Source of the DNA: DATDAH01 sp963792205 | GTDB lineage: Bacteria > Actinomycetota > Acidimicrobiia > Acidimicrobiales > DATDAH01 | Length of the DNA stretch: 64,000 nt | Assembly (NCBI GenBank): GCA_963792205.1 | Contig: CAWBVI010000002.1 | Coordinates: forward strand, 186,001-250,000 | Direction: 5' to 3' | Part shown: piece by piece, positions 35,734 through 44,169 of the stretch | How the letters are laid out: every line of letters starts with the position of its first letter | Position numbering within the stretch: the first letter of the stretch is position 1 | Position numbers and translations under genes: made by a program | Notes under the pieces: generated by a model | What the model saw: only the letters and a program-made list of their open reading frames with translations | Told to the model about the DNA's origin: nothing | Database searches by the model: none

Positions 35734-35850
35734 GTGACCTTCCAGATCGTCGTCCTCCTCCCGGTGCGCGACGGCGCAGCCGACCTTCCGACCTGGTTCC
35801 GGCACGTGGGGCGAGGTGGCCGACGCCGTCGTGGCCGGTGTGTTGCTTTC
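35734..35850 (+). pseudogene. glycosyltransferase N-terminus remnant
   Basis: GTG 35734 opens TFQIVVLLPVRDGAADLPTW and, after skipping one G in a GGGG run near 35814, EVADAVVA. This is the first beta strand and helix of a family 2 type glycosyltransferase (VVLLPVRNG...ADAVVALDDGS), but the DxD region and everything after are missing. It is a truncated remnant; the rest of the stretch to 35937 has no recognisable coding content. Confidence 0.4.
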
Positions 35851-35937
35851 TCGCCGTCGGATGTCGAGAACATCGTCCCGGCTCCGTCCCTGGGTCAGAG
35901 CAGCCGATGGGGCTGCGCGAATTGAAGGAGAGTGAGC

Positions 35938-36291
35938 ATGGCTGCGACCGAGCTTCAGGCCATCGTCCGGTTCCGGTTCCACGACGGCGACGTCGAAGAG
36001 TTCAAGCGCTTGTCCGCGGAGTGCATGGAGATCGTCCGCACCGAGGACACCGGGACGCTGCAGTACGACACCTACTTCAACGACGATGAGACGGAGTGCA
36101 TCGTCATCGAGCGCTTTCGCGACTCCGAAGCGCTCATCCAGCACGGCGAGAACCTCGCCCACCTGATGGACGCGATCACCGCCACGGGATCGGTGTTCGG
36201 TGAGCTCCTCGGTGAACCCAGCGCCGAGCTCCGGGCGCGGTTCACCGGCGGCGGCCCGGTGCAGCTCTTCACGCCCTGGGTGACGATGTAG
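35938..36291 (+). CDS. antibiotic biosynthesis monooxygenase (ABM)-domain protein
   Basis: ATG 35938 lies seven bases after GGAG (AAGGAG at 35925-35930). The 117-residue protein has a single ABM ferredoxin-like domain: AIVRFRFHDGDVEEFKRLSA, then DTGTLQYDTYFNDDETECIV and a helix with HGENLAHLMDAI. These proteins are small oxygenases or stress-related dimers. It is unrelated in position to the two-domain ABM protein at 4455. Confidence 0.78.
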   Translation: MAATELQAIVRFRFHDGDVEEFKRLSAECMEIVRTEDTGTLQYDTYFNDDETECIVIERFRDSEALIQHGENLAHLMDAITATGSVFGELLGEPSAELRARFTGGGPVQLFTPWVTM

Positions 36292-36361
36292 CGGGCTCGT
36301 TGTGGTGAGCGGGGCCTGCCCGTGCTCGCGATGATTTCGCGACTCGCCACCGGTCCAAGCG

Positions 36362-36381
36362 TGTGTCGCCATGGCAACACA
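36362..36381. promoter_or_regulatory. 20-bp imperfect palindrome before the DHFR-like gene
   Basis: TGTGT at 36362-36366 and ACACA at 36377-36381 flank the palindromic core GCCATGGC, giving a 20-bp palindrome with one mismatched pair. It lies 42 bases before the next start codon in a 131-base intergenic region and is a candidate operator. Confidence 0.35.
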
Positions 36382-36422
36382 GCCAAGAGCGGCGACATGA
36401 CACCCGGGGAAAGGACACCACC

Positions 36423-37028
36423 ATGCCCGAGCTTCTGGTCGACTTCATCACCTCCCTCGACGGATACGCATCGGGGGAGGGCTGGCCCGGCTTCTGGGGT
36501 CTCGAGGGGCCTGAGTACCTCGCCTGGCTGGGCGAACAACCCGAGGTCACGTACGTGATGGGAGCGAACACCTACCGGCTGATGTCGGGCTTCGCCGCCG
36601 GAGAGACCCCAGCGGGAACGGACGAGTTCACCGCCGACGAGGAGGCGTCCGTCGACGGACTCACGCGAGCGACGAAGGTGGTGTTCTCCGCCTCTCTCGA
36701 CGAGCCGCTCACGTGGGCCAACTCCACGCTCGTGCGCGATGACGCGGTCGAGTCGGTCCGGGCGATGAAGGCGAGTGCCTCGGGCCTCATCAGCACGATC
36801 GGCAGCCTCAGCCTGTGCCGGTCCCTGCTGCGAGCCGGACTCGTTGACCGCTTCCGGGTCGGGATGTTCCCGGTGATCACCGGCGCCACGGGAGAAGAAC
36901 GCATCTACGACGGCTACCCGGACGTCGCCCTCGAGATGATCGATCACCGCACCTTCGACGGCCGCATCCAGCTGGTCGAATACCGGCCCCGCGTGCTCGA
37001 GCACCCACCGCTCGACCCCACCGCGTAA
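36423..37028 (+). CDS. dihydrofolate reductase / RibD C-terminal family protein
   Basis: The 201-residue protein starts at ATG 36423 behind AAAGGA. It has the family opening LLVDFITSLDGYASG, the ...VMGANTYRLM helix, and the C-terminal strands with YDGYPDVALEMIDHRTF. Stand-alone RibD-C proteins reduce unknown small molecules with NADPH. No antifolate or riboflavin genes are nearby. Confidence 0.82.
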   Translation: MPELLVDFITSLDGYASGEGWPGFWGLEGPEYLAWLGEQPEVTYVMGANTYRLMSGFAAGETPAGTDEFTADEEASVDGLTRATKVVFSASLDEPLTWANSTLVRDDAVESVRAMKASASGLISTIGSLSLCRSLLRAGLVDRFRVGMFPVITGATGEERIYDGYPDVALEMIDHRTFDGRIQLVEYRPRVLEHPPLDPTA

Positions 37029-37047
37029 GCATCGCCAGGTCCCGCCC

Positions 37048-37875
37048 ATGTCGAGCTCCGTGGCCCGCCGTCTCTTTCAGCTGGTCGAGCCTGTCGCGGT
37101 CGTCACCTACATGGCTCACGAGCCGACCGAAGCAGTGATGGCGCTCGGCGCCGGCAACGTGTGGGACGCCTATTTCGCGGGACGGGCTGCCCCGTTGGGC
37201 CGCGATGTACCGCCCGAAGTGGTCCACGCGCTGTTCTACAACTTCGCCGACGGCGAGGTCGCCCGTCACATCCCGCGCGTCTGGGACAGGGTCACTCCCG
37301 AGGCTGCCAACGCCGCGCGCCAACGGGGCTCGGTTGCCGCACTCCGCCGGATCCTGGGCGACCTCGCCGAGAGTCCCGGCGTCGCCCGTGCTGCCGAGCT
37401 CGTGATCAAGGCGGGGACCAGCGCCCCGACGGAGGGACGGGCCCTGTACGCCGCGGTGCGGACGCTGCCATTGCCCACCGAGCCGATGGCGCGGCTCTGG
37501 CACGGGGCCAACCTGCTCCGCGAGCACCGCGGCGACGGCCACGTCGCCGCGCTCGTGACCGTCGGTATCGGCGGCACGGAGGCGCACGTACTGCACGCGC
37601 TCTCAGAAGGCATGCCAGCAGAGCAGTTCGGGCGGGTCGCGCACCTGCCCCGAGCCCAGCTGGCAGCGGTCGTGGACGCGATGCGCGCCCGCGGCCTCAT
37701 CGGCGCCGATGGCTGGCTCACCGCCGCCGGCCGGCAGATCAAGGAACGGGTCGAGACGCTCACCGACGAGCTCGCCGCTCCGGCCTACGACATTCTCGAG
37801 CCGAACGAGCTCGACCAGCTCATCGAGGACCTCGAGCCTCTTGCCGTAGTCCTCGTCGCGGCCGGTTCGCAGTGA
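37048..37875 (+). CDS. SCO6745-family helical protein
   Basis: This 275-residue protein matches the SCO6745 family of actinobacteria: VARRLFQLVEPVAVVTYMAH at the start, VWDAYFAGRAAPLG with the FxGRAAPLG signature at residues 38-52, and a C-terminal winged-helix-like part (LIGADGWLTAAGRQIKERVE). Function is unknown, although the last 80 residues resemble MarR-type DNA-binding domains. It follows the DHFR-like gene by 19 bases. Confidence 0.75.
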   Translation: MSSSVARRLFQLVEPVAVVTYMAHEPTEAVMALGAGNVWDAYFAGRAAPLGRDVPPEVVHALFYNFADGEVARHIPRVWDRVTPEAANAARQRGSVAALRRILGDLAESPGVARAAELVIKAGTSAPTEGRALYAAVRTLPLPTEPMARLWHGANLLREHRGDGHVAALVTVGIGGTEAHVLHALSEGMPAEQFGRVAHLPRAQLAAVVDAMRARGLIGADGWLTAAGRQIKERVETLTDELAAPAYDILEPNELDQLIEDLEPLAVVLVAAGSQ

Positions 37876-37952
37876 GCCGACGTCGGCTCGGCCTGGCACC
37901 GCTGCCCCCGAAGTGCCGGCAGGGGGCAGGGCGAACGTTGCCTGACGCGGCA

Positions 37953-39644
37953 CTAGGTCGTCCGGCAGCGGCGACCGAGGACCGCCACGGTGGCGGCGGT
38001 CAGGACCACGGCGAAGCCGGCCAGCAGGGCCCAGGCCTGAGCCGGTGAGCCGCTGAAGGCGGCGTCGTAGCCCGACAGGCTGCCCACGCGGGTCGTGAGG
38101 GCGTCGAGGCCCAGCGACCGGCCGAGGGCTTCGAAGGCCCAGCGGTTGGCCATCAGCACGCTGATGCCGCGACCCGGGGCGGACATGTCGCCGATCGGCA
38201 CCACGGCGCCGGCGAAGAGGACCTGCGGGAAGCACAGCATCGGCAGGGCGAGGGTGGCCTGGGCGGCGTCGGCCACCGCGGCCGAGGCCAGCAGGCCGAG
38301 GGCCAGGGCGGCCAGCGCCTCGATGAAGAGGGTCACGAACAGGCTCCCGTAGGTGTCCCACCCGGCGGCGGGCAGCCGGTCGAGGACTCGCAGGACACCG
38401 AGCAGGCCCGCCGACACCAGCGCCAGCACCGGCGCCAGCACGGCGATCTTCGACAGGACGTAGGCGCCGATGCCCATGCCGGCGAAGCGCTCTCGCCGGA
38501 AGACCGCCTGCTCCCCGACGATCTGGAGCAGGCCGAAGGTCAGCCCGAAGAAGAACCCGGCGAAGGCGATCCAGAACACGGTCTGGGCCGGCCCGATCGA
38601 CCCCGGGTCCTGCGCCCCGATCGCGCCGGGCTGGAACAGGACGGCCATCATCGCCGTCACGAGGAAGGGCGAGCCCAGCAGCACCGCCAGGGTGAGGCGG
38701 TTGTGGGTCATGACCTCGGCGGCCCGGCGGGTCAGCAGCGCCCACTGGTGCACGGCACCGATGGGCGCAGCCCTCGGCTCGGGCGCGCGGGCCGGAGCCG
38801 GCTCGACCAGGGGCCGCTCCGCCGCGAAGCGCCGGCCCCACGCCGCGGGGGTCTCCTCGCCGCTGAGGCGGCGGTAGACGCCGGACAGGTCGGCGACCTC
38901 GAAGTAGCGCTTGGCCTCGGTCGGGGTGCCGGCGAAGGCCAGGTGGCCCTCGCGGGCCAGGAACACGACCCGGTCACAGGCCTCGATGTCGGCGGTGACG
39001 TGGGTGGTGAGCACCACCGTGACGCCCCGTCCGGCCAGCCGCCGGAGCACGGCCATGACCTCCGCCGCGGTGGAGGGGTCGAGGCCCGACGTCGGCTCGT
39101 CCAGCAGCAGGAGGCGGGGGCGGGCCAGCAGCTCGACCGCCGTGCTCGCCCGCTTGCGCTGGCCGCCCGAGAGCGCGCCCACGGCGACGTCGGCCCGGTC
39201 GGCGAGGTCCAGGTCCCGCAGCGTCGCCTCGACGGCCTGGTCGATCTCGTCCTTCGACGAACCCGCCGGCAGCCGGAGCTCGGCGGCGAAGCGCAGGGTC
39301 CGCCGCAGCGGCAGCTCGCGGTGGATGATGTCGTCCTGGGGCACGTAGCCGACCACAGGGGCCTGCTTCGTCGCCCCGGTCTGCACGCCGTCGTGCAACA
39401 CGCAGCCGTCGGTCGGCCGGCGGAGCCCGGCCATGATCTGGAGCAGGGTCGTCTTGCCCGCCCCGCTGCCCCCGGCGATGGCGACCAGCTCCCCGCTGGC
39501 GATCGACAGCGAGACCTCGTGCAGGATCTGGCGGCCACCGACGCGGTGGTCGACCTGGATCACGTCGACCCGGGTGCCCGTGGGCTCGTTGGTGGCGTCG
39601 ACCGCCGGCGCGGCCTCCGAGAGCGTTTCGATGATCGATTCCAT
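37953..39644 (-). CDS. ABCG-type exporter: ATP-binding domain fused to ABC-2 permease
   Basis: ATG 39644 follows GGAGAG. Residues 25-260 form the ATPase with Walker A GGSGAGKTT (58-66), signature LSGGQRKR (158-165) and Walker B DEPTSGLD (182-189). Residues 325-560 form an ABC-2 type permease with about six spans (FWIAFAGFFFGLTFGLLQIV, SLFVTLFIEALAALALGLLA). The ATPase-first half-transporter layout is that of ABCG/White proteins, which export lipids or drugs as dimers. It is the only gene of its unit; a long inverted repeat lies upstream. Confidence 0.88.
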   Translation of the reverse strand: MESIIETLSEAAPAVDATNEPTGTRVDVIQVDHRVGGRQILHEVSLSIASGELVAIAGGSGAGKTTLLQIMAGLRRPTDGCVLHDGVQTGATKQAPVVGYVPQDDIIHRELPLRRTLRFAAELRLPAGSSKDEIDQAVEATLRDLDLADRADVAVGALSGGQRKRASTAVELLARPRLLLLDEPTSGLDPSTAAEVMAVLRRLAGRGVTVVLTTHVTADIEACDRVVFLAREGHLAFAGTPTEAKRYFEVADLSGVYRRLSGEETPAAWGRRFAAERPLVEPAPARAPEPRAAPIGAVHQWALLTRRAAEVMTHNRLTLAVLLGSPFLVTAMMAVLFQPGAIGAQDPGSIGPAQTVFWIAFAGFFFGLTFGLLQIVGEQAVFRRERFAGMGIGAYVLSKIAVLAPVLALVSAGLLGVLRVLDRLPAAGWDTYGSLFVTLFIEALAALALGLLASAAVADAAQATLALPMLCFPQVLFAGAVVPIGDMSAPGRGISVLMANRWAFEALGRSLGLDALTTRVGSLSGYDAAFSGSPAQAWALLAGFAVVLTAATVAVLGRRCRTT

Positions 39645-39754
39645 GTCGACCCTCTCCTCTCGTTCCCTTGCTCGTAGGGAGAGGGTCCGCCGGATCGGCC
39701 GCCAAGGCTTGGAGAAACGGGGGAGCGCTCGTGGAGATCCGAACCCGAGATCGG

Positions 39755-39807
39755 CCGTTCTGGGTACTGAAACTTGTGGTGACAACAAGCCTCAGTACCC
39801 AGAACGG
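39755..39807. repeat. 16-bp perfect inverted repeat with nested stem
   Basis: The arms CCGTTCTGGGTACTGA (39755-39770) and TCAGTACCCAGAACGG (39792-39807) are perfect inverted copies separated by 21 bases, inside which CTTGT (39773-39777) and ACAAG (39785-39789) pair again. It sits between the cyclase stop and the ABC exporter start, both leftward. It could terminate the cyclase transcript, but it is unusually long and A/T-rich for this DNA and has no T run after it, so it may be a dispersed palindromic element. Confidence 0.65.
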
Positions 39808-39820
39808 AACCAGGGGCGGC

Positions 39821-40363
39821 TCAGGGGTCCGGGCTGACGCGCACGAGCCAGACCGGGGTGCTCACCCCCTTGACCGGCACCGGACCCACGGGGTCGAACC
39901 GGGCCGCCGGCCGCCGGTCTCCGCAGCCGTCGACCACGACCTCGGAGGCGAGGAGCTCCCCGGGGCCGGCGAGCGCGACGATGCGGGCGGCGACGTTCAC
40001 GGTGGCGCCGATGAGGTCGCCCTCACGGGGCAGCACCTCACCGGCGTGGAGCCCCATCCGGATGGCGACGGGGAACGCGTCGATGGACCGAGCCGCTTCG
40101 ACGGCGAGGAGCATGGCGAGGGCACCCTCGATGGCATCCATGGCGAACGCGAACCAGACCATGAGGCCGTCACCGAGCTCCTTCACGATCCGGGCGTCGG
40201 GCCGAGCGCCGGTGATCCCGCTCATGAGGCGGGTCTGGTGCTCGAGCACCCGCAGCGCGGCGACGTCGCCCTCGGTGTCGGTGTACTCGGTGAAGCCGAC
40301 GAGGTCGGTGAAGAGGACGGCCCCGACCCGGCGCCCGACCGCAGGTGCGCGCGTGTCGGTCAA
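39821..40363 (-). CDS. class III adenylate/guanylate cyclase domain protein
   Basis: The 180-residue protein is a lone cyclase catalytic domain. GAVLFTDLVGFTEYTD (metal-binding D20) and KELGDGLMVWFA (second metal aspartate D65) are present, as is GLHAGEVLPREGDLIGATVN, which includes the transition-state region. It makes cAMP or cGMP or is a degenerate regulator. The start is TTG 40363 overlapping the stop of the DUF4097-like gene (TTGA), which explains the rare start codon through coupled translation. Confidence 0.8.
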   Translation of the reverse strand: MTDTRAPAVGRRVGAVLFTDLVGFTEYTDTEGDVAALRVLEHQTRLMSGITGARPDARIVKELGDGLMVWFAFAMDAIEGALAMLLAVEAARSIDAFPVAIRMGLHAGEVLPREGDLIGATVNVAARIVALAGPGELLASEVVVDGCGDRRPAARFDPVGPVPVKGVSTPVWLVRVSPDP

Positions 40364-41043
40364 CTCGACGTGACCGAGACGCGACCACTGACCGCCCGGG
40401 TGGCGATGGTGCAGTCCGCCCCGTGAGGCTCGGGGTCGGCGGGAAGCGGCCCGGTCACCGAGTGGATCCGCACGGCGTCGGCGACGCGCACCGTGATCCG
40501 ACCGCTCACGGTCTCCGCCTCGACGTCGGCGGCGGCATCGAGCCCGATGTCGATCCGGCCGCTCACGCAGTGCGCCGTCGTGCGCCCCGAGACCGAGCGA
40601 AGGTCGATCCGGCCCGAGTCAGTGGCGACATCGGCCTCCGCGGTCTCGTCCACGGTGACCCGAGCCGAGTCGGTACGCACCCGGCTGCTGCCCTCGACGC
40701 GTCCGATCGCCACCCTGCCGCTCGACGTCCGCACATCGACGGCGGCGGCCTGCTCCACGGTGATCTTCCCCGAGTCGGTGACCACGGCCACGACGCCCAG
40801 CGGGCCCTTCACGTCCACCCGGCCCGAGTCCGAGCCCACCACGAGGTCGACCCCCGACGGAACCCGGATCTCCACCCGCTCGGAACCGGCTTCGACGGTC
40901 GCCGTGCTGCCGTCGTGCTGCAGGGTCGCGTCACCCCGGACCAGCACGTCGTCGCGGTCCTCGGCGACCACCTTCACCCGGCCGCTGGTCGCCGACACCC
41001 GGACCGACGTGACCCCGGCGGGGCCCGACCCGTTCGTCACCAC
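40360..41043 (-). CDS. DUF4097-like beta-repeat (adhesin-type) protein
   Basis: The protein is built of short beta repeats of the type SGRVxVxxxxxxVxVxxxSG (for instance TSGRVAIGRVEGSSRVRTDS, DSGRIDLRSVSGRTTAHCVS), the single-stranded beta-helix pattern of DUF4097-type proteins. It has no signal peptide or span and about 227 residues if it starts at GTG 41043 (GTG 41040 is also possible; neither has a good ribosome binding site). It is 56 bases downstream of hutI and overlaps the cyclase start, so the two form a unit. Confidence 0.65.
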   Translation of the reverse strand: MVTNGSGPAGVTSVRVSATSGRVKVVAEDRDDVLVRGDATLQHDGSTATVEAGSERVEIRVPSGVDLVVGSDSGRVDVKGPLGVVAVVTDSGKITVEQAAAVDVRTSSGRVAIGRVEGSSRVRTDSARVTVDETAEADVATDSGRIDLRSVSGRTTAHCVSGRIDIGLDAAADVEAETVSGRITVRVADAVRIHSVTGPLPADPEPHGADCTIATRAVSGRVSVTSS

Positions 41044-41099
41044 CTGACCGTAGGTCTGGCGGGAAGAGCGGACAAGGAGACGTCGGGCACACCGTCCAC

Positions 41100-42263
41100 C
41101 TAGACGACCTCGCCGGCCCGCACGGTGAGCGCGACCAGGGGCACGCCGGGGCGGTAGACGAGGTGGATCGGGGCCGGCGCGTCGAGCAGGACGAGGTCGG
41201 CCCGGCAGCCCGGGGCGAGGCGGCCGATGTCGTCGCGCTGGAGGGCCGCCGCTCCGCCTGCCGTGGCGGACCACACCGCCTCGTCGATGGTCATGTGGAG
41301 GTCCCGGACGGCGAGGGCGAGCACGAAGGGCATGGAGGTCGTGTGGCTCGAGCCGGGGTTGCAGTTGACGGCCAGGGCCACGGTGGCGCCGGCGTCGAGC
41401 ACCCGCCGGGCGTCCGGGTAGGGCTGGCGGGTGGAGAAGTCGGTGGCGGGGAGGAAGGTGGCGACGGTGGCGCTGCCGGCCAGCGCCGCCACGTCGGCGT
41501 CGGTCAGGTGGGTGCAGTGGTCGGCGGACGCACAGCCCAGCTCGACGGCGAGCTGCACGCCGGGGCCGGGGCCGAGCTGGTTGGCGTGGAGGCGGAGGCC
41601 GAGCCCGGCGGCCCGGCCGGCTTCCAGCACCGCCCGGCTCTGGTCGGCGTCGAAGGCCCCCTCCTCGCAGAAGGCGTCGACCCAGCGGGCGTGCGGGGCG
41701 CAGGCGGCCAGCATGGGCCCGCAGACCTCGGCCACGTAGTCGTCGGCCCGGCCGTCGAACTCGGGCGGGACGACGTGGGCGCCGAGGAAGGTCGTCTCGC
41801 TCGTGAGCCGGCCGGCCACCCGCAGGCAGCGGGCCTCGTCGGTGGCCGTGAGGCCGTAGCCCGACTTGATCTCGATCGTGGTGGTGCCGGAGCGGGCCGC
41901 TTCGTCCTGGAGGCGCCGGGCCCCGTCCAGGAGGTCGGCGTCGGACGCCGCCCGGGTGGCCTCGACGGTCGTGCGGATGCCGCCGGCGGAGTAGGCCTGG
42001 CCCGCCATCCGGGCGGCGAACTCGTCCGCCCGGTCGCCGGCGAACACCAGGTGGCTGTGGCTGTCGACGAACCCGGGCAGCACGCACCGGCCGGCGGCGT
42101 CGATCCGGTCGTCGGCCTCCGGCGCCGGGCCGTCCCCGACCTCGGCGACCACGCCGTCGGCCATGACCAGCCACGCGTCCCGCAGCTCACCGGTCGGTCC
42201 CCGGCCGAGCGCGGGGTCGTTGGTGATCAGCCGCCCGATCCCCGCGACCACCGTGGCCTTCAT
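41100..42263 (-). CDS. hutI: imidazolonepropionase HutI
   Basis: HutI opens the imidazolone ring to N-formimidoyl-L-glutamate, the third step of histidine breakdown. The 387-residue amidohydrolase has metal ligands H69 and H71 in DSHSHLVF, further histidines in HANQLG and DHCTHL, and the conserved GITRTT-like GGIRTTVEATRA. ATG 42263 overlaps the hutF stop (ATGA). It is the last gene of the hut operon. Confidence 0.93.
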   Translation of the reverse strand: MKATVVAGIGRLITNDPALGRGPTGELRDAWLVMADGVVAEVGDGPAPEADDRIDAAGRCVLPGFVDSHSHLVFAGDRADEFAARMAGQAYSAGGIRTTVEATRAASDADLLDGARRLQDEAARSGTTTIEIKSGYGLTATDEARCLRVAGRLTSETTFLGAHVVPPEFDGRADDYVAEVCGPMLAACAPHARWVDAFCEEGAFDADQSRAVLEAGRAAGLGLRLHANQLGPGPGVQLAVELGCASADHCTHLTDADVAALAGSATVATFLPATDFSTRQPYPDARRVLDAGATVALAVNCNPGSSHTTSMPFVLALAVRDLHMTIDEAVWSATAGGAAALQRDDIGRLAPGCRADLVLLDAPAPIHLVYRPGVPLVALTVRAGEVV

Positions 42264-43597
42264 GCCCACACCGCCGTGATCGACCGTTCGAGCTCGGCGG
42301 CGACGTCGATGCGCAGGTGCCGGCCGTCGCGGACCACGGGCTGCCCACCCACGACCACGTGGTGGACGTCGGCCGCCGTGGCCCCGAAGACGACGCCGGC
42401 GACGACCTGGTCGGCGGGGGTGCCCGCCAGCCGCGGCGAGTCGAGGGCGACGGTGGTGAGGTCGGCCAGCGCCCCGACCTCGATCCGGCCCCCCTCGGGC
42501 CAGCCGAGGCGGCGGTAGCCCTCGGTCGTGGCCATGGCCAGCAGGCGGGCCGGGGCGTGCGTGCCCCGCTGCCCCGACGCCAGCCGCTCGTCCAGCTCGA
42601 CGGCCCGGGCCTCCTCGAAGGGGTCGATGACGGCGTGGGAGTCGGTGCCCAGGCAGAGGGGCGTGCCCTGGTCCCGGAAGGCCGTGGACGGGCCGATCCC
42701 GTCGGCCAGGTCCCGTTCCGTGGTGGGGCAGAGGCAGCAGCCCGCGCCGGAGCCGGCGAGGAGGGCCAGGTCCTCGCTGGTCAGGTGGGTGGCGTGGACG
42801 GCGGTGAACCGCTCGCCCAGCGCGCCGTGCTGGGCCAGGAGCCCGGTCGGGGTGAGGCCGTAGGCCTCGTGGCACTGCTCGTTCTCGGCCGGCTGCTCGC
42901 TGACGTGGGCGTGCAGCGGCGCGCCGGCCCCGTCGGCCCAGGCCGCCACCGCCTCGATGGACACCGGGTCGACGGCCCGGACCGAGTGGATGGCCGCCCC
43001 GATCCGGCTCGTCGCCGTCGGCCGCAGCTCGTCGACCCGCGCCGCCCACGCCCCGACCTCCCCGTCGCTGAACCGCCGCTGCACCGGGTCGAGCTCCGGC
43101 AGGCCGGGGGCGGCGTGGAGGTAGCAGGTGTCGAGCAGGGTCAGCCGGACGCCGGCGGCCTCGGCCGCGGCCCGGATGACCTCGCCCATCTCGTTGGGGT
43201 CGGCGTAGGGCACGCCGTCGGGGCCGTGGTGGAGGTAGTGGAACTCGCCGACGCAGGTGAAGCCGGCCAGGGCCATCTCGGCGAAGGTGGCGGTGGCCAG
43301 GGCCCGGTAGGTGTCGGGGTCCAGGCGGGCGGCCAGGGCGTACATCGTGTCCCGCCAGGTCCAGAAGGTGCCGCCGTCGGCGTGGGTCCGGCCCCGCAGC
43401 GCCCGGTGGAAGGCGTGGCTGTGGGCGTTGGCCGCGCCCGGGATGGTCAGCCCGGCCAGGCGCTCGCTACCGGCCGGCGCGGCGACGCCGACGTCGACCG
43501 CCGTGATGCGGTCGCCCTCGGCCGTGATGGTGACCCCGGACTCGGTCGCCCCGGTCGGGTCACCGAGCCAGGCCCGCTCGCACCACCAGGTGGTCAC
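42260..43597 (-). CDS. hutF: N-formimidoyl-L-glutamate deiminase HutF
   Basis: HutF releases ammonia from N-formimidoylglutamate to give N-formylglutamate. The 445-residue amidohydrolase has the HxH motif in GAANAHSHAFHRALRGR (H59, H61), HVSEQPAENEQC with the third histidine, and LGTDSHAVIDPFEEAR with the metal aspartate. GTG 43597 overlaps the def stop as GTGA. Its presence means that histidine is degraded by the route that needs a formylglutamate deformylase (HutG), which is not in the window. Confidence 0.92.
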   Translation of the reverse strand: MTTWWCERAWLGDPTGATESGVTITAEGDRITAVDVGVAAPAGSERLAGLTIPGAANAHSHAFHRALRGRTHADGGTFWTWRDTMYALAARLDPDTYRALATATFAEMALAGFTCVGEFHYLHHGPDGVPYADPNEMGEVIRAAAEAAGVRLTLLDTCYLHAAPGLPELDPVQRRFSDGEVGAWAARVDELRPTATSRIGAAIHSVRAVDPVSIEAVAAWADGAGAPLHAHVSEQPAENEQCHEAYGLTPTGLLAQHGALGERFTAVHATHLTSEDLALLAGSGAGCCLCPTTERDLADGIGPSTAFRDQGTPLCLGTDSHAVIDPFEEARAVELDERLASGQRGTHAPARLLAMATTEGYRRLGWPEGGRIEVGALADLTTVALDSPRLAGTPADQVVAGVVFGATAADVHHVVVGGQPVVRDGRHLRIDVAAELERSITAVWA

Positions 43598-44169
43598 GAA
43601 CCGACGCGCTCCACGAAGGCGGTGATGCGCTCGACGAACGCGTCCCGGTGGTAGCGCTCGAACTGGGCCCAGGTGGTGAAGGTGGTCGGGTCGGTCACCC
43701 GGTCGAGGAAGAGGACGCCGTCGAGGTGGTCGCACTCGTGCTGGAAGGTGCCCGCGGTCAGGCCCCGCTTGACCTCGTCGTGGGGCGTCCCGTCGCGGTC
43801 CAGCCACCGCACCCGCACGTTGACGTGGCGGGGGACCGAGCCCCGCAGGTCGGGCACGGACAGGCAGCCCTCGTTGATCTCGACCAGCTCGTCGTCGACG
43901 AACTCGATGACGGGGTTGACCACGACGGTCAGGGGGATGCGGGGCTTGTAGGGGTAGCGGGGGTTGTCGTCGACCTCGATGACGGCGATGCGCCGGGGGT
44001 CGGCGATCTGGTTGGCGGCCAGCCCCGCGCCCCGAGCGTCCCGCATGGTGTCGACCAGGTCGTCGATCAGCGCCTGGACCTCGACCGAGGCCAGCTCGTC
44101 GGCCGCCACCTCGACCGCGGGCCGGCGCAGGGCGGGGTGGCCGACGGTGACGATCTCGCGGACGGTCAC
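43594..44169 (-). CDS. def: peptide deformylase-family protein in the hut operon
   Basis: All three deformylase motifs are intact: GAGLAANQI (47-55), EGCLSV (100-105, metal ligand C102) and QHECDHLDG (143-151, ligands H144 and H148 with E145). The 191-residue size is that of a normal enzyme. Peptide deformylase removes formyl groups from new proteins, but here the gene overlaps hutF by four bases and has the deformylation step of histidine catabolism immediately after it biochemically. No hutG is present, so it may remove the formyl group of N-formylglutamate; that is inference. GTG 44169 is the likely start. Confidence 0.9.
   Translation of the reverse strand: MTVREIVTVGHPALRRPAVEVAADELASVEVQALIDDLVDTMRDARGAGLAANQIADPRRIAVIEVDDNPRYPYKPRIPLTVVVNPVIEFVDDELVEINEGCLSVPDLRGSVPRHVNVRVRWLDRDGTPHDEVKRGLTAGTFQHECDHLDGVLFLDRVTDPTTFTTWAQFERYHRDAFVERITAFVERVGS

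Noticed and set aside
39721..39810. tRNA-like sequence near the inverted repeat
   Set aside because: The GATCCGAACCCGAGATC stretch looks like a T-arm but no cloverleaf with an anticodon arm or acceptor stem can be formed.
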